Assembly (NCBI GenBank): GCA_037176845.1
Contig: JAYKXP010000106.1
Location: 106,940 to 170,939 of the forward strand
Direction of reading: 5' to 3'
Length of the DNA stretch: 64,000 nt
Source: Paramarasmius palmivorus
Lineage: Eukaryota; Basidiomycota; Agaricomycetes; Agaricales; Marasmiaceae
The notes under the pieces are model-generated. The model did no database searches and was not told where the DNA came from. It saw only the letters and a list, made by a program, of their open reading frames with translations. How positions within the stretch are numbered: the first letter of the stretch is position 1; every line of letters starts with the position of its first letter. The translations under genes were made by a program, and so were the position numbers. Positions 34,936 to 47,699 of this stretch are shown here, in pieces.

Positions 34936-37380
34936 ATGAGCTTCAACTCATCCGAGGTCGTTGTTAACGGCCCTGCCATCAACAAAGTCAAGGGTAAACA
35001 AGTCAATAATTCGCAGACAATCACCGCGGAAGTAGTCCATATCCATGGTCAGAAGGAGATAGAACGTACCGAGTACGACGAGGTGTGTTTTCTTTCAAAT
35101 GAAGTTGTTCATCCATTAAAGTCTGCATAGTTTGAAGAAGTGAAGCGGGGTCGTATTGTCACCTTGAAGAGACTCCATACCGAGGATCTCTCTGTTAAGA
35201 GATGGTGGGGATGGGATTGGGAATTGGAAGATGGTGAATTGGTTCCCAAGCCAGTCAAGTCGACCCAAAGAACAATGTGCACAGTACAGGTGCACCCAGA
35301 CAAGCAAAATAAATACACCATAGTCATCTACGAGGGCGAGGACGCACACGCCTCGTGGAAGGAAGACTTTGAGCGCTTTTCCTGTGCCGGTCTAGTGTTC
35401 GTTTTCCTCCGCTCCACGATGATCATTTCACTGACAACTACATAGGACGCCCGACACATGGCAACTCTATGGCCTGAATCGTTCCAAAATCCCTTTCCTC
35501 ATCTTCCATGACGGTACTAAGGTCTCCTCACTCTCCCTCAATGTCAGGTTCTCATTAAGCTTCTCTGGTAGAACTGGTACCTCTTGCGAATTTCTACACG
35601 AATTCGTTGTGGAAGGATCTTCATATTAAAATGTTGAGTGTACGTCCCAAATTCGGTCTTCCTGTTCCTACAAATAACCTATCTTTCTCTTAGAAACACT
35701 TAGACTGCTTCGAGTCGCAGATATGGTTGAACACGAGAGGGAATCTGTGCAAGGGACCCGAGGGGCCTTATGTTCCAACAAGCTTGGCGGTCATACCATC
35801 CAACCACATTATCGTCCCCGAGTCCTCGGTGCAGATGCTGCAAGACGACATCTGCTTAAAATTATTTCAGCAATCCTTTTCATCGCAGTTGGAGCAAAGC
35901 ATTCTAGACCATGCATACTGGCATCTAAAACGGACATACCTTGATGATCTATTCTCTGCACCAACAAACCACCTATCCTTAGATCACACCCACTCTCACC
36001 AGGTAGTCGAACTTTACCACAGAGAGCTATTTCGGTGTCGGCCGCCTCACATCTCACTGGACCTCATCGACATCAGTGGGCTTCGTTTTGATACTATTTA
36101 CTCTCCTTCATGGGGGGCTGTTGCGAGGTGGCCAATAAATGAGGTAGCGTGGAAAACAACGCATCTCTGGGGGCTGGTGGATGAGACCGAAGTGGGGGCT
36201 GGGTGGATTCGGTGAGTGAGGGTGGTGTTATGGTTCCATGTGTTGGTGCTGATCGATGATCTTTACAGTTTCAAGCTAGATGATCTAGAATGTGTTCAGG
36301 TTTCCTTCAAGTATGGCCCAGAGAGAGAATTCCCTACTAATTGGTTGATGCAAAGTTCGAGGATCAGTGCTGCCCACGAGATGTCAGGAATGGAAGAACG
36401 ATGCTGTACGTCTTCTCTTCCCCCTCTTCACTGTGTCCGGAGCAGAACTCATCCTTTCTCTTAACAGTCGTCTTAGAGCCAATCATGTCCCTTGTATTTT
36501 CAACGCTAAACCATAAGCATCAGAAAACCTCGCTCACACTTGAAAACCTCCCACCCATCTACCTCTTCATCTACCTTCCCTTGTCAGTATCAGACATCCC
36601 AACTCACTTTTGGTCTTCGGACAAGAATGGACAATCTGAGATATCAGAGGAGGAATGTAGGCGATGGAGAGTTCCGGAGCTTGAAGTTGCCCAATGGACG
36701 TTGTATGGTGGATCTTTGCGCTCATGGCCAACCGACGTCCACACCAGCCTCCGTAACTGGCAAGTTGCCCGTGGCTATGACCCTACTACCGCCGATTGGG
36801 CTCGAAGTCACGGGTATCCAGAGTTGGAGATCATCGGTGGAAAGACAGAAGAAGCACGGTTTGAAGGAGTTAAAGGTCTGTCGCACTCTTTATGTTCTCA
36901 TTCATCAATTGACTCTTGATTCTTCAGATTATGTATCCTATCTCGACAAGCTGCGTGAACAAGAGGCAGAGTTACAATTAAATACATCTGTGCAAGTTCG
37001 AGGTCAGTTACCCATACATCTGTTCCGTGCCAATTTAACTTCTTGCTTTGACACCAAACCAGACTCGACTGCTGAACTCCCGGACTCGGATGGCAAGTCT
37101 TGATCTTCAGCTTTGATTAATTTGATTCGTAATCTGACTATTCAATATCAACTAGAAAACGCGCCTCTTGCGTCGCATTCCGACGAGCAAGGCATTTTAC
37201 CAGAACGGAACGTGCCTTTTTCCGAGTCGGTTCAAGGTTAGTGCTTCGACCAAGATATGCAAGCTCGTACACCGATCTTCTCTAATACTCCCAGAAACAC
37301 CGAAAGAAGAGACGAAAAAATCCTTGTGGTGGTCATGGGAAGCCGGCACTGGCTCAGGCATTAGTGCGTTCATGTGCTAG
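34936..37380 (+). CDS. KNL family copy 4, intact 627-aa protein
   Basis: Eleven exons join in frame: 34936-35082, 35131-35396, 35446-35513, 35572-35639, 35694-36211, 36269-36405, 36468-36875, 36928-37002, 37063-37092, 37156-37236 and 37295-37380. The intron after 37092 begins GCAAGT, the usual form of a GC-AG intron. Exon 1 is of the copy 1 type (QTITAEVVHIHGQ). Exon 2 carries YTIVIYEGEDAH and SWKEDFERFS. Exon 7 carries HFWSSDKNGQSE and WQVARGYDPTTADWARSHGY. Exon 8 is a short charged helix (LDKLREQEAELQL), and the last exon ends KSLWWSWEAGTGSGISAFMC. No membrane segment or signal peptide is evident. The kinase-like N-lobe reading is structural inference only. Confidence 0.8.
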
Positions 37381-40300
37381 TGCTCAACAACGACGACGAT
37401 GAACAATTGTTTCCGATTTTGTGTACATCCTTTGGTCTTGAAGTTGAGCTTCAGGTGTATGTATAAGTACTTGAATGTAAAGATATTTATGGGATATGGT
37501 ATAGGCAGTATGTACCTTGGATAAAAGCTCGGTATCGCTATCCATACCACTGCTCACCAACTTTTTGTGGTCGGGAACAATCTCGGGCAATTGGTGCGCA
37601 ACACGAGGGCCCGTCATGGCCAAACCAGTCGATGAACTCCTTAGGCTCTTGGAGCCGATCGGCGGCCGGGTTTAGTTACGTCGAATCTTCTGGTTCTGAA
37701 TGGGACGATGAGTTTGCCGCGGCTACGACGGTGCCCATTGCGATGATATCCGCCACTATAGTGAAGAGTTGAACGAATACGCTGGCTTTGATGTAGACTA
37801 TTTGCTTACGACCAGCTGTGGGAGTCGTCAATTCGAGAAATTCCCTGATGGTATGTTTTGCTTAGGAGTATGAGATAAGCACGGTGAGGAATACGATTCC
37901 AGGGTACATACCTAAGTTCTATCCAATTCATAAACGATTGAAGCGTCGAGGCTTCCACTGGTGCCGTCGTCCGCGTTGTGCGTTCCAGCCTTGCAGGTGC
38001 TTATCAATGGCGGAAGTAGAGTAGATTGAGAATGCAAACTCACGACGAGCAGCAACCGTACTCTCTTCTCAAACGGCGCAGTTCCCAGGGAATAGGTGAA
38101 AGAGAGCAGTTGCTTCGAAGAGAACGTGGTCGACGTGTTCTGTTTGAGAATCTGGCCAGTGGTAGCCGGGTACAGAGCTGGACCACAAGAAGAATAAGAG
38201 CTATGGCTTGTAGCATGGTGAGAAGAGGATACCGGAAACTTGTTGGAATGTGCAAACCTACGAAAGATAAAGCCGGAGGAACCTTGCAATTCAAGTTGAG
38301 CATGAGAGATTCCGCAGGCGCAGCACGAGATTGAATGGTGCATGGTAATACATCTACGCTGTGATTCTAGAAAGTCGTTGAGAGATATAACAGAATGACC
38401 ACTGAGAAAGGGCCGAGCCGAGATATGTCACAACTGCTCCATGCGAAGCTCAGAGTGTACTTGGAGTGTAAACTGGAAGGTGTCGTATAACAAAATCCAG
38501 GGGTCCCGTTAAGACCGAGAACTCCTCCGTGAAGTGGAATAAGGGATTAGTAGCAGGGCTTCGGGATATCTGTGAACGTGTCGTACTCTTCGGAGATTCC
38601 TTCCTACATGAGCTCAATGAATTGACAACATGAGAAGCACTAGTTTTCAAAACGTACCCAGCCGACACGGAGGTGGAATTTATCTTGGATGAATCCCTCG
38701 CCGGAAGGTCGAAGAACCGAAAAGTCGTGGTGGTTGTGGAGAAAGCCGCGCGCTCCTTTATCCGATTCTCCCATCATCGTATCAGCAGCAGCGATCGCTC
38801 CAGGCCATGCAATTCTCCTCCAACTACGATGCCATTCATGCGTTCATTCCCAACCGCATACTCACTGGCACCATCTAGCAACCATCTAGTCTTGTACAAC
38901 GCTTACACCCAAATAGCATCGGACAATCTCGACACCCTTGCCTACATCAGTAGCGCGTTTCATTGCCTAAAATCATCGAAATCTGCCCTAAAGACCCCAG
39001 CCATACACTCACAGCCTGTATGACCCATTGCATGGCTCCAGAGAAGGGAGATATGACTACAAGGGGTGACGTTGGCCGTCTATGTACCCATCACCCGCAA
39101 ACTCGCACAAAACGTGCCATCCTCTTCGCTCCACGCTCTACACTCGGTCACAACAGTATTGGTTGCTGTTGCTACGGGAATCGTGACAGAAGAAGTATTT
39201 AGCAAAAGTCAGATAGCTTTGCTGTCCGAACTCTTGGATTCCAACTCCCACATTCTCCGATGTCAATACGCCAACCAGGACCTTTAGTTCACATCTTGGT
39301 CTTCCAAACTCCTTCCAGCATTCCTCCCCATCCATCTGAGTCCTCAGGTTCACGGCCAAGGACATCTTCTACCCCAGCCTTCTTCGAGTTCCGCAAATTG
39401 CACGACCAAGACACCTCTACACTCCGCATTTCACATGCGTCTACCCAGGCCATTCTAGCCTGCAGAGCAGCGCCATCCTCGTTTTCCTTTGGATATATCA
39501 CGAGCAGGATGGATGTAGCATAAGAGCGTTCGGGACAGATAGCGGAAAATTTTCAGGGGAACCGAGTATCGAGAAGAGCGACTTGCTGGGCGGTACTACT
39601 ACTCCCAACGCATCCTTCCTCTGCGCTTCTTCAACTCCGACTACAACCATACGATTTGCGAAACGCACAGGCTCATACGGTATCGCCAACTCACCCAAAA
39701 AAAACCGTCGAACGTATATCAGGTGATGCCCACTCGTCCAACCCCCGTTCGCTATTGTCAATCCTTCGATGCCCACCTCATCAATCTGAGCGTGTTTCTG
39801 GGAACTCATTATCATATCCTTTGAACGGGGTGAAGCGGAAGAATAGGATATGGCCAGAGAACGTTGCCAAGTTACGCAACACACCCATCTTCCCCGACCC
39901 AAAATCATACTCCCGCCTCCCATTGCGTGCTCTGGTGCTCGGCAGCCTCCAAAACCACCTTACCAACGTTGCTAGTGCTTTTGCCGTCAACGACACGCTT
40001 CTTTGACTTCAACCAGAGCGTCTCGACACCACTCCAACCCAAGCACCAACCCGACTCCCGATATCATTCAACGCGGTTCTAGCGTCCTTCTAGGGCATTT
40101 TGGATACGGTATCCTTTTGTCCTGAAACGCCTGTCACCCAGTCAGGTCGGATATGGCCCTTTTGGGAGGTGAATACGAGCACCAAGCACCTTTCTTCTCA
40201 CACACGCCTCCACATTGCATTCACACGCTACCGCTCCCATATCTCCAATCCCAGGCGATTCGAGTGATACGTCTCTGTTGGACAGCGTTCATCTCCAGAT

Positions 40301-42389
40301 ACCACACTTCCTAATCTCCGCAAAGGGTTGGCTGGTTTCCGTGAACATCCAACTCATGCCTACCCATATCTCGTTTTCCGTATCTCATTCTTCGCTCTAC
40401 CCACTCTCAGGAGGTTAATTTCTACCTCGTATTGCGATGGGGATGGCGCACTGGAGCGACGGACATCCAGACTAAGAGCATGCATGTGATCTTCCAGGTG
40501 TGCCTCAACTTCGAGATCTCATCTCGCCTACACGCCCCCTGTCCTTTCTGTCTCTCCTTCTTCCTTTCCCAGAATACACGACTTCCATACGAGCACTTGG
40601 TGTAATCCGTCTTGGTATTCACCTCACCTATACGCTCATAAACGCTGAAAGTTCTACCACCCACGTGACGTTCTACACTATCAACACCCGCTTCCTATTC
40701 CTCTCATCTAGCTTTTATAATACGAGGTCATGCTTCCGTCGACTCTGAAAGTTGATCTCGTACCCCAAGCGCTGAAGGGCTTCAGGTTGTTGTTCCCGAA
40801 TAGGAACGGAGCGTCTGGTAGCGCGTTTCATTGGGAACAACACCCCATGAACGATGCTCTGTGTCGTACAGGAGGTGGATTTGAGGACTATGCCTCTCGT
40901 GAAATGCTGGGTCTGATCGGTGGGCGAACCGCGATTCTGAGCGGTCACGGAAGTTGAAAAGAGCGATCGCGTTCAATGGGGAAGGGAGAAAAGGACGCCT
41001 CACGTATTCTGAGGAACCATCCAGGTACGTTCGACGGCTTTTGTACCTCATGATTTTTATATACTCATCTTACTCCTTTTCGTTCCATAGATGGCAGAGA
41101 GCTCAAGAGCCACTCTTCATAGCGCGGCGGAACAAGAGAATAATACTGGCAAAGGAGATCGTCATTATAATTCCAAGAGGTACTACTCCCTTCACATTGT
41201 ACGGTTATCTCGATGCTCATCCTTTCACTTCCAGGGCCCGGTATTCTGCCCCTCAAGGTAGTGGAAAGCCAAGATGATATCGATCCTCCTATTCGATACT
41301 CTGGCTTCGGCTTTTGCGGTATACAAGCCCTCAAGTTCTCTTTTTCATCCTGGCTGTCCATAGAAACCCTAAGACCGCAGTCACCGGCTCTCCCGAGGGC
41401 GTTATTTCATTGGTTATATCTTCCGACATGTTTCATGACCCTTTTGGCTTCTGCAGGTAGGCCAGCGCTTCAGCGATGGTATAACGGCTCAGGTGCCGTG
41501 ATAATTCGGGAAGAAACGCCCTATGGAGAAGTAAAAGGCGCCATTACTAGAATCGTAGCTTGGATACATTTCCTGTCAACGGAACCTGCAATCCTCATTG
41601 CGAGCTTGACAGGATCGATCTGACAATGACAGTAGCAGATGCTGCTCGTGTATTGTGAAGCTCGCAATTGTATTTCAGGTAAAGGCTCTCTCCGCAGCCT
41701 CTCCGTTGTCCAAGTCCCAAAATTCCCCAGATATCACTACACTGAGCTCATTACGACTCAAACTACCGCAAAACCAAACCGTTCAACTCCAAAGTCGGAA
41801 GATGTTTCTTCACGCTAGTATGTATCTCATCAATACAAGTCACACTCTCAACGCTGACATTTGACAGTCCATTTCTTCTCCGAGTCGCCCTGACCGCGGT
41901 TGGAAAACATGTCAAAGCTCTTCGTGGTTCGCTCCTGAGCCTCGCAGTGCATCAAGTCTGACACGCAGGCCTTTTTGCGATGTGTATTCCCATGATTTAC
42001 AGCAAAACCGGCGCATCGAACGCTGCGAATCGATTAGAATCCTTTCCAAGCGGTTTCCCAAAATGTGGGTAGGCTCACATGTCCTAGACCATGACACCCG
42101 TGTGTCCAAACTGGATAGGCTAACTTGGATTTCCTGTGCTTACTGTAGGACACCGCAGTGAGGAAACACCGGTGTGGGCGCTGAGGAGATTACAGCTTCT
42201 ATAAGGGTTCTGCTATGCAATCAACGTTCTCCCGCAGCTGACGTATTCCCCAAAACATTTGAAGCTCGTTTGGTGCCTGGTTAGGATTGAACCGTCTGCT
42301 TTCATGACTTGCTTCATACTTAGATGCGTCTCTTTGACGCTCTATGTTCGTGCGAGTTGGATATAATGAACAAGGAACTATGAGGTGAG
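37381..42389. pseudogene. Spacer of decayed modules after copy 4
   Basis: 37,500-38,670 (minus) is a decayed relative of the gene at 16,450-17,860, with MSAG|gtacgt at its start near 38,650 and LDASIVYELDRT near 37,930. 38,690-39,200 matches 17,830-18,080. 39,240-41,000 is the third copy of the spacer module at 10,760. At 41,091 an ATG opens a short frame (AESSRATLHSAAEQENNTGK) with an intron-like gtactact...ttccag after it, but it ends after about 45 codons. 41,300-42,390 shows nothing I can identify. Confidence 0.35.
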
Positions 42390-42862
42390 TTTCCGTCAGT
42401 GTATTTGGGGTGCTGTAAATGTTGACAGCATCTGATGACAGGTCGCATCTTCATGTTATCGACGATCAAAGGCGTGTTAGGGGCGTGTATCGATTGAACA
42501 GCTCTGCGGCGACCTTCTGACTTCCACAATATATCCGTTCTGAGCAGGGGGAGATCTGGGCAAGCTGCCGTGGTCGATTCTTAGTGCAGCCTGGCCACTC
42601 GTCGTTCGTTTTACCTCGTATTTGACTGCTTTTCGAAGAAGATTAGTGGTACTTGGTAGTCGGGTTCGAAGAGATATACCAACGTTGCAATAGAGACAAT
42701 GTACATGTAAATAGAACTTTTGAATTGAACACGTTGAAGATAAGTATAATGTACAGCCCCTAACATAACGCCCATGGAAATCACCGATCACCCACAGATA
42801 TATAGCTATCCAATGCCCACAATATATTTTTCTAGTACCAAAGCTTCCACCTCGTCGCCAAC
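42390..42862 (+). promoter_or_regulatory. 5' flank of KNL copy 5 with TATA-like box
   Basis: Carries gtgtatttggggtgctgtaaa, tgttgacagcatctgatgacag and, 60 bp before the ATG, tatatagctatccaatgcc, all shared with copy 4 and partly with copy 2. Confidence 0.5.
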
Positions 42863-45511
42863 ATGCTTCAAGATTGCACTGACTTCACTGTTGATGGCGA
42901 TGTTACCAACACTATAAACGGTAATCAGTACAATGCGGGTGTTATGCATTTTAGCCGAAAGAAGAGAAAACGTACCGAGTATGATGAGGTGTGTATTCTT
43001 CCCAATGAGGTTGTATATCTACTGAGGCCTGCATAGTTTGAACAAGTGAAACGCGGTCAGATTTTCACCTTGAAGCGACTTCATACCAAGGAGGAATGGG
43101 AATGGGAATGGGAATGGGAAGAGAAAGATTTACCCAAAGACGGAGAATTGGTTCGCAAGCCAAGGAAATCAGCCCAAAGGACAATTTGCACGGTACAAGT
43201 GCGCCCAGACCAGCAAACCAAATACACTGCGGCCATCTACGAGGGCGATGACGCACACGCCGCTTGGAAGGATGACTTTGAGCACTTTTCCCGTGCTGGC
43301 CTAGGGTTCGTTTTCGTCGTTTTCTCCACAACAATCTCACTGACACCAAATAGGAAACCTGACACTTGGCAACTCTATGGTCTAAATCGCTCTAAAATCC
43401 CTTTGCTCATCTTCCATGACGGTGAGTTTCCTTTTTCCTCTTCAATATCAAGTTTTAATCAAATTTGTGTGGTAGAATTGGTACCACTTGGGAATTTCTA
43501 CAAGGAGTCGTTCTGGGGGGATCTTTATCTTTGGATGTTGATGGCGCGTCCCAAATTTGGTTTTCCTGTTCCTACAGCTAATCTATCCTTCCCTTAGAGG
43601 CACTTGGACTGCCTCCGTACACAGATATGGTTGAACATGCAAGGGAATCTGTGCGAGGGACTCGATGGGCCTGATGTTGACACTCACTATGTGTACACAT
43701 CCTCCGACATTATCGTTCCTCCCTCAGCACAAATGCTGCAAGACGACAACTGCTTCAATTTTCTTCAGCAATCCTTTTCATCGCAGTTGGAGCGAGACAT
43801 TCTGCATTGCGCATCCGATCATCGGAAATTCACATACTTCGACGATTTATTCCCCTCGCCAACAAACTACCACCCATCCTCAGATCACATCCACTCTCAC
43901 TGGATGTTCGAATCTTGCCTCGACCGGCTATTTCGCAATCTGCCGCATCACTTCCCACCGGTCATCCTCGATGGACTTCGGGTTGATACTGTTTACTCTA
44001 CTTCACAGGGGGCTGTTGTGAGATGGCCAAGGGGTAAGGGGTTCTGGGAAGCATGGTATTGTTGCGGGCTGGTGAAGGAGACGGACATGGGGGATGGGTT
44101 AATTCGGTGAGTGAGGGTGGGTCTTATGGTTTATTGTTGGTACTAATCTCTGCAGTCTGAGTTTCAAGCTAGATGATCCAGTAGATGTCGGCTTTTCCTT
44201 CAGCTATGCTTGGCACGATCTCCAGAAGAGTTGGCTGGCGCAAAGTTCAAGGATCATTGATGCCCATGGGATGTCGGGAATGGAAGAAAAATGCTGTACG
44301 TCTTCCCCTCTTCATCGTGTGTGGAACGGGACTCATCATCCTTTTTCCTAATAGTCATAGTTCACCCACCCTACCTTGCGCTTTCCACCCGATGGTCTGG
44401 ACATCACCGATACCCCATTGCGTGCAAAGATCTCCCATCCGTCTACCTCTTCATCTACCCTCCTCCCTCGTCAATATCAGAACTCGTATCATGGGAGAAA
44501 GGACACACCCAAACCCACTTTTGGTCTTTGGACGAGAATGGTCAATCTGAGATGTCCGAGGAAGAATGTAGGCGATGGGGGATTCCAGAGCTGAAGAAAT
44601 CAGTTAACTTGTATAAACTCGAGGTGTCCTCATGGCCAACCTACGTCTACACTGGGCTCCGCAAGTGGCAAGTCGCGCGCGGCTTTGACCCTTCCACCGC
44701 CGATTGGGCTCAAAGTTTGGGGTATCCAGAGTTGGAGATCATCGGCGGAAAGAAAGAAGAAGCACGGTTTGAAGGAGTCCATGGTCTGTCGCATTCTTTG
44801 TGTTATCGTTCGTGAATTGACTTTTGATTTTTCAGATTGGCGTTCCTATCTCAGAAAGTTGCGTGAACAAGCTGTGGGGCTACGACTAGGTACATATCAT
44901 CGTCTGTTATTCCGCCGTCACTCGTGGTCAAGCAACGTCTACGCCGGCCTGGACAACTGGCAAGTCGCTCGCGACTCTGACTTGGAATATACCACCTCCA
45001 ATTGGACTCGAAGTTTGGGGAGTTTTGAGCTCGAGATCATCAGCGTAAAGAAAGAACAAGCACGATTTCGGGAACTCCTGGGTCTGTCGCACTCTTTATG
45101 TTCTCGTTCATGAATTGACTTTTGATTCTTCAGATCGTGTATCCTATGTCCGCGAGGAGCAGGAACTACTTGCGGAGGAATCTCGGCGAGCTAAAGGTCA
45201 GTTACCCTATACATCTGTTCCGTGCTAGGTTTGCCATCTCACAGAAACAGCCGAACTTGCCATACTCAATGACATACTCGAGTCTTCAGCTTTTGTTCGT
45301 GATCCTTCTCTTCATTCCCCAGAATCCGAGGAGCAAGACGGTCAACCAGAACAGAGTGAGCCTTTGTTGGCCCAAGGTCAGTGTTTCAACTAACTTTCGT
45401 AAACTCTTGTACTGACGTTCTCATTCCCGATTCCTAGAAACACCGAAATCGAGTTCATGGTGGTCATGGGAAGCTGTCACTGGCTCGGGTATTAGTGCGT
45501 TCATGTGCTAA
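42863..45511 (+). CDS. KNL family copy 5, 705 aa with duplicated exon part
   Basis: Eleven exons join in frame: 42863-42988, 43037-43305, 43354-43421, 43476-43543, 43598-44106, 44156-44295, 44361-44783, 44836-45081, 45134-45196, 45245-45376 and 45438-45511. Exon 1 is of the copy 2/3 type (NGNQYNAGVMHFS). Exon 2 carries YTAAIYEGDDAH and AWKDDFEHFSR and has gained an EWEWEWEWEE run. The intron after 43543 starts GC where the other copies have GT. Exon 8 first encodes the usual LRKLREQ helix and then a second, diverged copy of the exon 7 tail (NVYAGLDNWQVARDSDLEYT to KKEQARFRELLG), so this protein has two such segments. It ends SSWWSWEAVTGSGISAFMC. No break was found. Function unknown. Confidence 0.8.
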
Positions 45512-47110
45512 TGAGGACAATTTCTGACTTTATGTACATCTATTGGTTCTCGGTACTGTGTTCTTGAAGTTGAGCTTCAAGTATATGTATATATAGGTGA
45601 ATAGAAATTATGTATTTATTCAATTTTGTGGGATATGGTTTCCACATCATAAGAGAAGCCGCGTCGAGCACCTCGCCAACACTTGCACCCTGAACCGTCC
45701 AAGAACTGACTACACGTTTATCCACGAGCCCGAGCATTACAAACGACTGCCTGATACCGAAACGACGGCTTCGAACCCACTGCTAGCCATACCGAGAGCT
45801 TAAAAGCTAAGGTAAGGTTTCAACCAGCTCAAGGGCCACTGCACCCCTTCTAGCTCGGAGGTACAACATTACATGACACGCTTGAGGGTGGAATAGAAAC
45901 CGAGAGCAGAGGTTTGCATGAATAACGAAAGCACGGTTAGCTCTGGTTCCTAACATGTCCAAAGACCTTGTACACTGAGAAGCGCGAGTCAGCTACGACT
46001 TGGAGTACTGGGTATGCACGTACCCAGAAGAATGAGAACAAACGGTACAGTTTCCAAGGCGCTGTACCCTAGAACTGATGGTTTAACGTTGAGATTGAGA
46101 AAGCCGAAACAGAGACATACCTCAAGGTGCAAGGCCTCTTCTTGTTCCTCAGGTTGCAGGGAGTTGGAAGTTAGTGCTCTAGCCCTGAAGAATACAAGGA
46201 GAATGAGCATACTAGGTTCACCGCAACCAGAAGTGCTCGGAACGCGTACCTGACAGAGTAAGAGTTGGATTCAACTTTATCTGTCATCAAACTGATGGAA
46301 CGAGACTGCGCCGACACCTATTTCCAGCTGATAATCAGCGAAGCTCCGGAGAAGCTGGTATCGATGCTTGAGGCTAAAGTCTGTAGCCTTGATCCACACA
46401 AAGGGCGTTTGAGATGAGAGCTTCCCGAAGTGAAATAAATGAGCCCTGGAGTGCTACCTCAAAGACAGACCGTCAGCGAGAGAAGACCGTAAAGAGAACG
46501 AGCAAAGCATACCTTAATCTCCGCTTCTTGTGCTAGCTCTAGGATGATATTCCAAAGTTTGAGTCTTGCCCCATAGAAACCCTACTGGGGGCCACGAGAG
46601 CACTTGCATGAGACGGTGAGGGCAAACAAATGTAGGCGAATGATAAACGCTCACCTACATGGCCCAAGCATAACTTCGCCAGCTCCAAGCTTGTAAGGTT
46701 CATCGCGGGTCATCTCAAGTGGGCTGGGAGAGGTTTCCAGTCGCCGTGCGGTATGCGAACCTTCGTGTGTCGAGATTGATGTTGTCTTCGATGCAGAACA
46801 ATGCTAGCGAGACAAATAGTAAGGAAATCTTCTGTTCAAAGCGGTATGGTAACTTACCGTTACAACGAAGACGATTGAACCTTTCCGAGTGCATCTCCAT
46901 ACCCAGCTTCCACGTTCGCGTACATTGATATTTTCGAGCTTGAACCCCCGATTGTGATCCCGGTCAAAGGTGACCGGTGATATGTCATCTTCGTTTCTTC
47001 GGCTTTGGATCCTGGGCCAAAGAAGCATCCGAGTTAGTTTAGGCACGGAGCAGGGCAAGCGAGGAGAGAATCACCTCGTAGAACCCGGCACGTGTCTTTG
47101 TTCCGATAGT
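45512..47110. other. Spacer with minus-strand relics
   Basis: Around 46,020-46,210 the minus strand reads ILLVFFRARALTSNSLQPEE, a gtatgt donor, then LETVPFVLILLGTCI, perhaps another relic of the membrane-type gene that follows the KNL copies. Other minus pieces (46,715-46,850, ISLLFVSLALFCIEDN) cannot be joined. No gene is called. Confidence 0.3.
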
Positions 47111-47116
47111 TACCCT

Positions 47117-47640
47117 TCAAGCCCAGGCCTGGTCATTCTCATTCGGCTGACTGGTTCTTAATACTGGAACTCGAAGTCGACCGAACACCCATTTCTTGCC
47201 AGAACGCAAAAACATCATCACCAATCCGTTCTTCGACGTATTCGTCTCTTTGCCCAAACACCAGGATGGTACAGGCATCATAGGGCCGATCATCTCTGGT
47301 GCCAAAGCGCTCCCAAAATCGAGATGCCAGCAAGTGAGGTATTGAATTGAAAATGCTTTTTGGGGTTTGGAAGGTGGCGGGGCATGTTCGGCGTTAAGAG
47401 GGGTGTCGTGTCGAGCTTCCGGTTGATGTTGTCCGATGTATGTACCCAATCCTGTAGAAGCGAAACACGTTTAGGTTCATGTATAAGACCAAGAAAAAGG
47501 TGCCAACCTCGAAAGTTGAGACCACCCAGAGTCAAAACTGTAATCATCTGAACGTGCTTGCGGCTTTCACGAGGCATGATAGGGCTAAAAGGAAGGCGTG
47601 TAAGACTACAGGAACGAAATACGTTCACGAACTGAGAACG
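47117..47640 (-). CDS. Hypothetical two-exon minus-strand frame
   Basis: From a possible start near 47,578 (MPRESRKHVQMITVLTLGG) a 56-nt gttggc...ctacag intron (about 47,514-47,459) leads to a frame that stays open to a stop at 47,117 (ending QPNENDQAWA). An overlapping frame (FWERFGTRDDRPYDACTILV) looks at least as protein-like, so a frameshifted relic is possible. No family recognised. Confidence 0.25.
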
Positions 47641-47699
47641 TACCAGGAATGTACCTCGACAGCAAAGCTGAGTTTACTGGTCTCCATTGGTTTGGTAAG

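Noticed and set aside
992..45511. Calling the KNL genes active protein kinases
   Set aside because: Only an N-lobe-like segment is visible; the catalytic HRD and DFG motifs are absent in every copy.
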